A DNA stretch of 64,000 nucleotides from Symbiodinium natans (taxonomy: Eukaryota; Sar; Dinophyceae; Suessiales; Symbiodiniaceae). The translations under genes and the position numbers were made by a program. The notes under the pieces are model-generated. The model saw only the letters and a list, made by a program, of their open reading frames with translations. It was not told where the DNA came from and did not search any database. The stretch's first letter is position 1, and the number at the start of each line of letters is the position of its first letter. The stretch is from NCBI GenBank assembly GCA_905221605.1, contig CAJNDS010002390.1:841113-905112 (forward strand), written 5' to 3'. This document shows, piece by piece, positions 59,108 through 64,000 of this stretch.

Positions 59108-60861
59108 GAGGCACCAGCGCGCGCCATCTGGGCCGAGCTGGCGCCGAAGGCTCGCAGACTGGCCCAGGCGCGTTCGGTGGGAGCCCGGGTCTGGGGGTTT
59201 AGGGTTTAGGGTTTGGGTTTTTGGGGTTTAGGGTTTAGGGTTCATTGTCTAGGGTCCAGGGTTTAGGGTTTAGGGTTTGGGGTCCGGGGTTTAGGGTTTA
59301 GGGTTTAGGGTTTGGAGTCTTCAAAAGGCCAGGGCCTGGGCTCTCTCCTTGGAAGTTGAGTTCGGTCTCTCAGGGTTTATGGAGTTTAGGTAATTTAGGA
59401 AATTTAGGGAATGTAGGGAATGTAGGGAATTTAGGGTTTAGGGTTTAGGGTTTGGGGTTTAGGGTTTAGGGTTTAGGTTCCTTTTGTATTTGACCAGGTG
59501 TCCACACGATACCCATAAGGTAAGGCTCCCTGTTTTGTAGGGACTCCGATTCTTATCCCAATGGCCCATCCCCTTAAAGGACATGTAGGGTTCGGGGTTC
59601 AGGGTTTAGGGTTTAGCGTTTGGGGTTTCCTAAGCCCTACCGAGTTTAGGGTTCAGGGTTTACCTTAAGAACCAAAAACCTACTTTTGTTGTAGGCTGCC
59701 TACAAATCCCACAAGGGCTTCAAAACAAGAACCTACAAAAAAGTAGGTTTCAGGTTCTTAAGGTAGGGTCTAAGTTCAAGGTTAGGGTTGAGGGTTTTCC
59801 TAAACCCTACTGATGGCGACGTCAGGGGCGCACATTCGACCTCCAGTTGCCAAAGGCACGGCGTGTGCCTGGGTTTAGGGTTTAGGGTTTAGGGTAAACT
59901 AGGGCGAGGGTTTTAGGGTCGCGGGTCTAGGGTTTAGGGTTTTCCGGTGTTTGCAGAAGGAATTAGGAGGTTTAGGGGTTTTTAGGGCTTCGGCCAAGGA
60001 TATGGGGATTTAGGGTTTGTGGGGTTTCAGAGTTTTCGGCCTCAAGGTTCTACAGTTAGGTCTCCATAGACTCGGGTTCAGAGGGCTTTAGCTCTTTTTG
60101 CTGTTGAGGGTTGTGGTTAATGACACCTAATCTCCGGCTGTATAGTTTTTTTCTAGGCAATGTACTTGCTTCGGGGTTTAGGGTTTAGGGTTTAGTGTAG
60201 GGGTTTAGGGTTTAGGGTTTAGGGTTGGGGTTTAGTTTGTGTCTTCCCTGTGCTCCTGCCGGCGTGTGAAGCTAAGGCCCCAAGCCACGAGTGAGAGAAG
60301 CATTCGAAGGTACCTCAAAAGGAACTACAGTTGGGCTCTGGGCTAGTGCTCAGCTGTCGGTTTCGGGTCTGGGGCTTTGGCCTTTTTAAGCTTTACCCTT
60401 CCCAACCCCAAAGCCCGAAGCCCTGAACCGTAAACCTTTATTGTGGGGTTAGGGTTTAGGGTTTAGGGTTTAGGGTTTAGGGTTTAGGGTTTAGGGTTTA
60501 GGGTTTAGGGTTTAGGGTTTAGGGTTTAGGGTTTAGGGTTTAGGGTTTAGGGATTGCTCCGGGACGAAGGTCTTCTTTGGGGTCGCAGCTTTCTACTGCC
60601 CAGGGGTTCAGGGTCCTCCCAGGGCCAGGGTTGAGGGCTTCATTCGGGGTTTTTGTTGGGCTTGTATTTGGTCTAGGCTTTAAGGGCTTTAGGGTTTCGG
60701 GTGTAGAGTTTGGAAGGGTTGAGAGTTTCAGGGTTGAGGTTTCAGTGATTGGAGACTACCGCCACCATGCAGCCCGCAAAGCCTGGGAAGAGAGAGCGGA
60801 GAGGAAAAGAGAGAGCGAGCGAGAGAGAGAACGAAGAGATGATAAAAAACACAAATCATAA
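59108..60861 (+). CDS. Gene E: protein with C-terminal TM anchor and RE-rich tail
   Basis: Islands: 59108-59182 (EAPARAIWAELAPKARRLAQ), 59826-59855 (GRTFDLQLPK), 60285-60299 (PRVRE), 60570-60597 (VFFGVAAFY) and 60755-60861. The last two join through GC-AG into VFFGVAAFYYYRHHAARKAW, a hydrophobic and aromatic segment followed by an Arg/Glu-rich tail (EERAERKRESERERERR) and stop TAA. This suggests a small protein anchored near its C-terminus with a charged tail, but the family is unknown. The Met at 59811 (MATSGAHIRPPVAKG) is an alternative start in another frame. The 5' end and the 15-nt exon are weak. Confidence 0.4.
59663..59766. mobile_element. Family L hairpin element
   Basis: ACCTTAAGAACCAAAAACC at the left, AGGTTTCAGGTTCTTAAGGT at the right, with AACCTACTTTTGTTG and CAAAAAAGTAGGTT as inner arms. 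A worn relative is near 3850-3910. Confidence 0.75.
60447..60552 (+). repeat. TTTAGGG array, about 15 perfect units
   Basis: Fills most of the intron between 60299 and 60570 in gene E. Confidence 0.96.
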
Positions 60862-60867
60862 CGAGAC

Positions 60868-63867
60868 ATGGTGTTTGGTGTCTCCAGCCAAACCCTGAAA
60901 CCAAAGAGCGTTGAAGCCAGAAAGCCCAGAGCGATTTGCAGTTTCTCGTTGCTGTTAGGGAACTCGGTTAAGTTACCACAATTTGATGGCCCTGTGGTAC
61001 CCATTTGCCCATTTGTTGGTTCTAGGTTCCCTCATACAATAACCAGCCTGCAAAAGGGTGCTCTTATTCAACAAGAACACCTCTTCTTATATTTCCCTTT
61101 TTCAGGTAAAGCTCGAAACCCCAAACCAGAAACTTAACAGCAACTCTGAATCGGATTGTTGTGGACTTTGAATTAGGCTTAGGGTTTAGGGTTTAGGGTT
61201 TAGGGTTTAGGGACTTTGAGTTAGGCTTTGCAGCAAAAGATGTTAAGGCATTAGTCGGTGGCTTTAGGGCTTTGAGGATTTTGCGGCTACTTGGGCTTCT
61301 GGGCTGTGAAGGCGTTTTTAGGGTTTCTTAAGGCTTTGTAGAGCCTTTGTAATGGCTTTTTACGGCATGATGTGGCTTTTTAGGTTTTTTATTTCCGGTG
61401 GTTTTTTGGGCATGTTATGGCTTTTCTTTGGCTTGTTTAAGGGCTTGTTTTTTTTTTCGGGGGTTTTGGCTTGTTAGGGCTTTTCAGTGTTTTTTTTCGG
61501 GTGGTCCCTAAACCCTAAACCCTATATCCTAAACCCTAAACCCTAAACCCTAAACCCCAGCGCCTTGCAAGACAGGACCTGGGTGTGCTTTGGACACCCG
61601 ACCTCCGGCCAGCTGCACAGTGGCTCGGGGGTGCCCCATCAGAGGCGATTCGAGGGGTGGAGGGTTTAGGGTTTAGGGTTTTGGGTTTTGGGTTTAGGGT
61701 TTTGGGTTTAGGGTTTTGGGTTTAGGGTTCAGGGTTCAGGGCTTAGGGCCGAGGATCTCGTAGTTTGGGGCCTTCCCTCAAGCCACAACCCTAAAGAACA
61801 CCTGAACCCTCTAAGCATCTTGGCCATTTCTCCAAAACACTGTTCCTGTTTGGGGCCCTCTCTCTGTCATGAGACTGCTCGTGCATACCACTGTCCTAGG
61901 CTACTCTTGGGTCTAATTAAGTATGGCTGTATGGCCCCTGAACCCCTAATCCCCTAGACCCTGAACCCTAAACCGAACTGCGGGACACATGTTCGAGCAA
62001 GGCGCGCGGAGATGACAGAAACCATGGCCAACCGAGTTAGGGTTCCCAAAACCGCGAGATAGCCCTCGAAGTCCCACACAGTAGCCTCACTATGGTCAGT
62101 GCTTTAAACTCTCTTTTGGGTGGGTGGGTACCAGCACCACGTTCTAACAAGGTGGTTGAGAGTTTTTGGCCCTGCATGTTTATGGTTAGGGTTTAGGGTT
62201 TGAGGTTTAGGGTTCATTCATGGGTGGTTACAACTGGGATTTTAAAGTGGGATACGAGGGGTTACAAGGGTTTGGGGTTTCGGGTTGAATGAGGGTTCAG
62301 GGTTGAGGGTTTGGGGTTTAGAGCTACACCAATGGTTACCCCACTCCGTGGAACTCCCATGGATTTAGGGCTTAGGGCTTAGGGTTTAGGGTTTAGGGCT
62401 GGAATGAGGGAAAGAGGTACTTTGTATGGGTAGCTCTCTGGGCCCCCTATACAACGCGGCAGCCGTGCAGTAAGGACCCCAAACCAGGGACCCTAATTTC
62501 GAGAACCGCCCACCTCATCTCTTAAAGGGTCTTGTATAGGGGGTTTGAGGTAACTGCCCTATGTCATCTCTTATAGGGTTTAGGGCTTAGGAGGTTTTAT
62601 ATAACATAGGGGGACATCAGGTGCCTAACTCCCTGATTCCCTACGATGCTCCCCGGCAGGAAGAGTCCCCTGAGCCTTCCGCCACATCCACACCGGAGCA
62701 GAGGCACTCTTGAGGGCTTTCGGGCTCTGCGTGCTTTGGATCGTTTACATAAGTGTTCTCTTCTGCTATACTCATACCATCGCTGCTTTGACTACATTTC
62801 GCCATACTATGTGGTATCTTCATGTTGTGTTATATCAGGTTTTGATTCAATAGACAGGTACTATATATATATATATGTGTATATGGATAGATAGTACATA
62901 AGAATCCCTAAACCCTAAACCTAAACCCGAAACCCTAAACCAGATAGCATAATGGGCAAGAAGCTTCTAGCTGATGAGGCCCCGATGTCCGAAGCCCTGA
63001 ACCACCAAAGCCGTGCATCCTCAAATCTTGGAGAGCACTTCACGTCCTCAATATGTCCTAAGGCCAGCTTATGTTAAATTATAAATTGCAGCTATACATA
63101 TATATATATATATACATATATATATATGTACACATATATATATATGTATTTGTACATATGTTGCATGCTGATTGTTTTGTATCATATTGTACATTGCTTG
63201 TTTTTGAACTTGTCGTTAAGCGTTTTTTCAACAACGTTAAGGTTTGCACACGGTTCCTCAGTTGCTGAACATGATGGCAGAGCTGAGTTACGCTTTGTTG
63301 TCTCTGGGTGTCGGTTTGAGAGGACTTGGTCATGACAGCAAAGCAACTTGCTGGTGAACAGCCGGGATTGCCGAAGATGGTTTTTCAGGGTGATAGAGTA
63401 TTGTGAATATGGGAAACCCGGGCGCGGTCAGTGGCGTTTGGTCAAGAAACAATGCCTTGGTAGCTCACTAGATTTTGGCGTTTCTGGACTCGTATTTATG
63501 TGTATATATATATATATGTATATACATATTGGTATATATTTATATACTATTCAGTATATAAAAATGTATTTATAAATAAATAAATTTCTTTGTTTATTTA
63601 ACTTTAGTCTTACTATTATTATCATTTTCATCCTGATTAATTGTAAACGCTTGCGCGCGCCGCCTCGGCAGCCGGGCCGGCCCCAGGACAGGAAAGGAGG
63701 AAAGAGGGTTTCGCAAAAAAAGGGGACGAAGGGCAGCGGCGTTAAAGGGGGGGGCGTCACAAAATTTTGCATGGGGGGAAGGAGGCCCGATCCGGGTCTG
63801 CTTGTTCCAGACGCTTCTCGGCAGGAAGCCGAGGCGAATATATAAATGCAAAAAACTCTATATACAT

Positions 63868-63898
<31 letters not shown>

Positions 63899-64000
63899 CA
63901 TTCAATTCTTGGAAGTTCCTTCAAAGAAGCCCGGACAAGGGCGACGCTGCTGCTGCGGGCCTCTCGGAGCTCCGCTGCCGCGCCGGTGGTGGGGGCCCCG
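60868..64000 (+). CDS. Gene F, incomplete, unknown product
   Basis: An ATG at 60868, seven bases after the gene E stop, opens MVFGVSSQTLKPKSVEARKP. Later islands: about 61567-61660 (open in two or three frames), about 61940-62040, 62660-62680 (EESPEPS; in-frame stop at 62711 if read through), 62952-63078 (MGKKLLADEAPMSEALNHQS, stop TAA), 63262-63281 (LLNMMA), 63377-63453 (WFFRVIEYCEYGKPGRGQWR then LVKKQ) and 63930 to the window end (RTRATLLLRASRSSAAAPVV). The last three join in phase (LLNMMA|E|WFFRVIEY, and KKQ|S|RTRATLL). They may belong to a gene continuing past the window. No family recognised. Confidence 0.3.
60984..61075. mobile_element. MITE family D, worn copy
   Basis: GATGGCCCTGTGGTACCC at the left, then GGTTCCCTCATACAATAACC and AAAGGGTGCTCTTATT. 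The right end is not recognisable. Confidence 0.5.
62402..62642. mobile_element. MITE family I, long copy next to an exon
   Basis: GGAATGAGGGAAAGAGGTAC at the left, GGTGCCTAACTCCCTGATTC at the right. About 240 bp, with an internal duplication around TCTCTTAAAGGG/TCTCTTATAGGG. Its right end is about 18 bp from the predicted exon at 62660. Confidence 0.6.

Overview
The window looks like nuclear DNA of a dinoflagellate, and I read it as a Symbiodiniaceae/Suessiales-type genome. This rests on the sequence alone; the species cannot be named. Four things point there: exons of 15-150 nt in introns of 0.1-2 kb, introns that start with GC and end with AG, plant/dinoflagellate-type telomere repeat (TTTAGGG/CCCTAAA) scattered everywhere, and what look like consecutive genes on one strand. 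Almost none of the long open frames are genes. Most are translations of telomere-like arrays (which read as GFRV/LNPKP), poly-G/C, CA/GT or AT microsatellites. The real coding signal is a chain of short GC-rich islands between the repeats, all on the + strand.

Layout. 567-3491: 3' part of gene A, no family recognised. 4385-43543: gene B, the main gene, about 60 candidate exons over 39 kb, encoding a six-transmembrane voltage-gated cation channel. S1 to S6 and the pore lie at 20964-31992, between a long soluble N-terminus (4385-20868) and a long soluble C-terminus (32432-43543). A 100-N assembly gap (32169-32268) probably hides the exon for the end of S6. 43593 to about 52491: gene C, tentative, interrupted by a minus-strand gag/coiled-coil-like element at 45430-47450. 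53127-58256: gene D, tentative. 59108-60861: gene E, ending in a membrane anchor and an Arg/Glu-rich tail. 60868-64000: gene F, incomplete.

The introns are the most unusual part. In most introns of gene B the 5' end carries TTTAGGG arrays just after the GC donor and the 3' end carries CCCTAAA arrays just before the AG acceptor. The intron ends are therefore long inverted telomeric repeats that could pair and bring the splice sites together. The same introns hold at least a dozen families of short terminal-inverted-repeat elements (called A to N here). Some have 8-bp target duplications, several abut predicted exons, and two contain a telomeric array in their middle. I propose that introner-like elements and telomeric repeat growth together built these introns.

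Limits. Exon joins inside the channel core are fixed by recognisable family sequence and agree in reading frame. Joins elsewhere rest on AG acceptor, GC donor and phase continuity only, and I searched for GC donors, so donor statistics outside the core are biased. Several islands are open in more than one frame.
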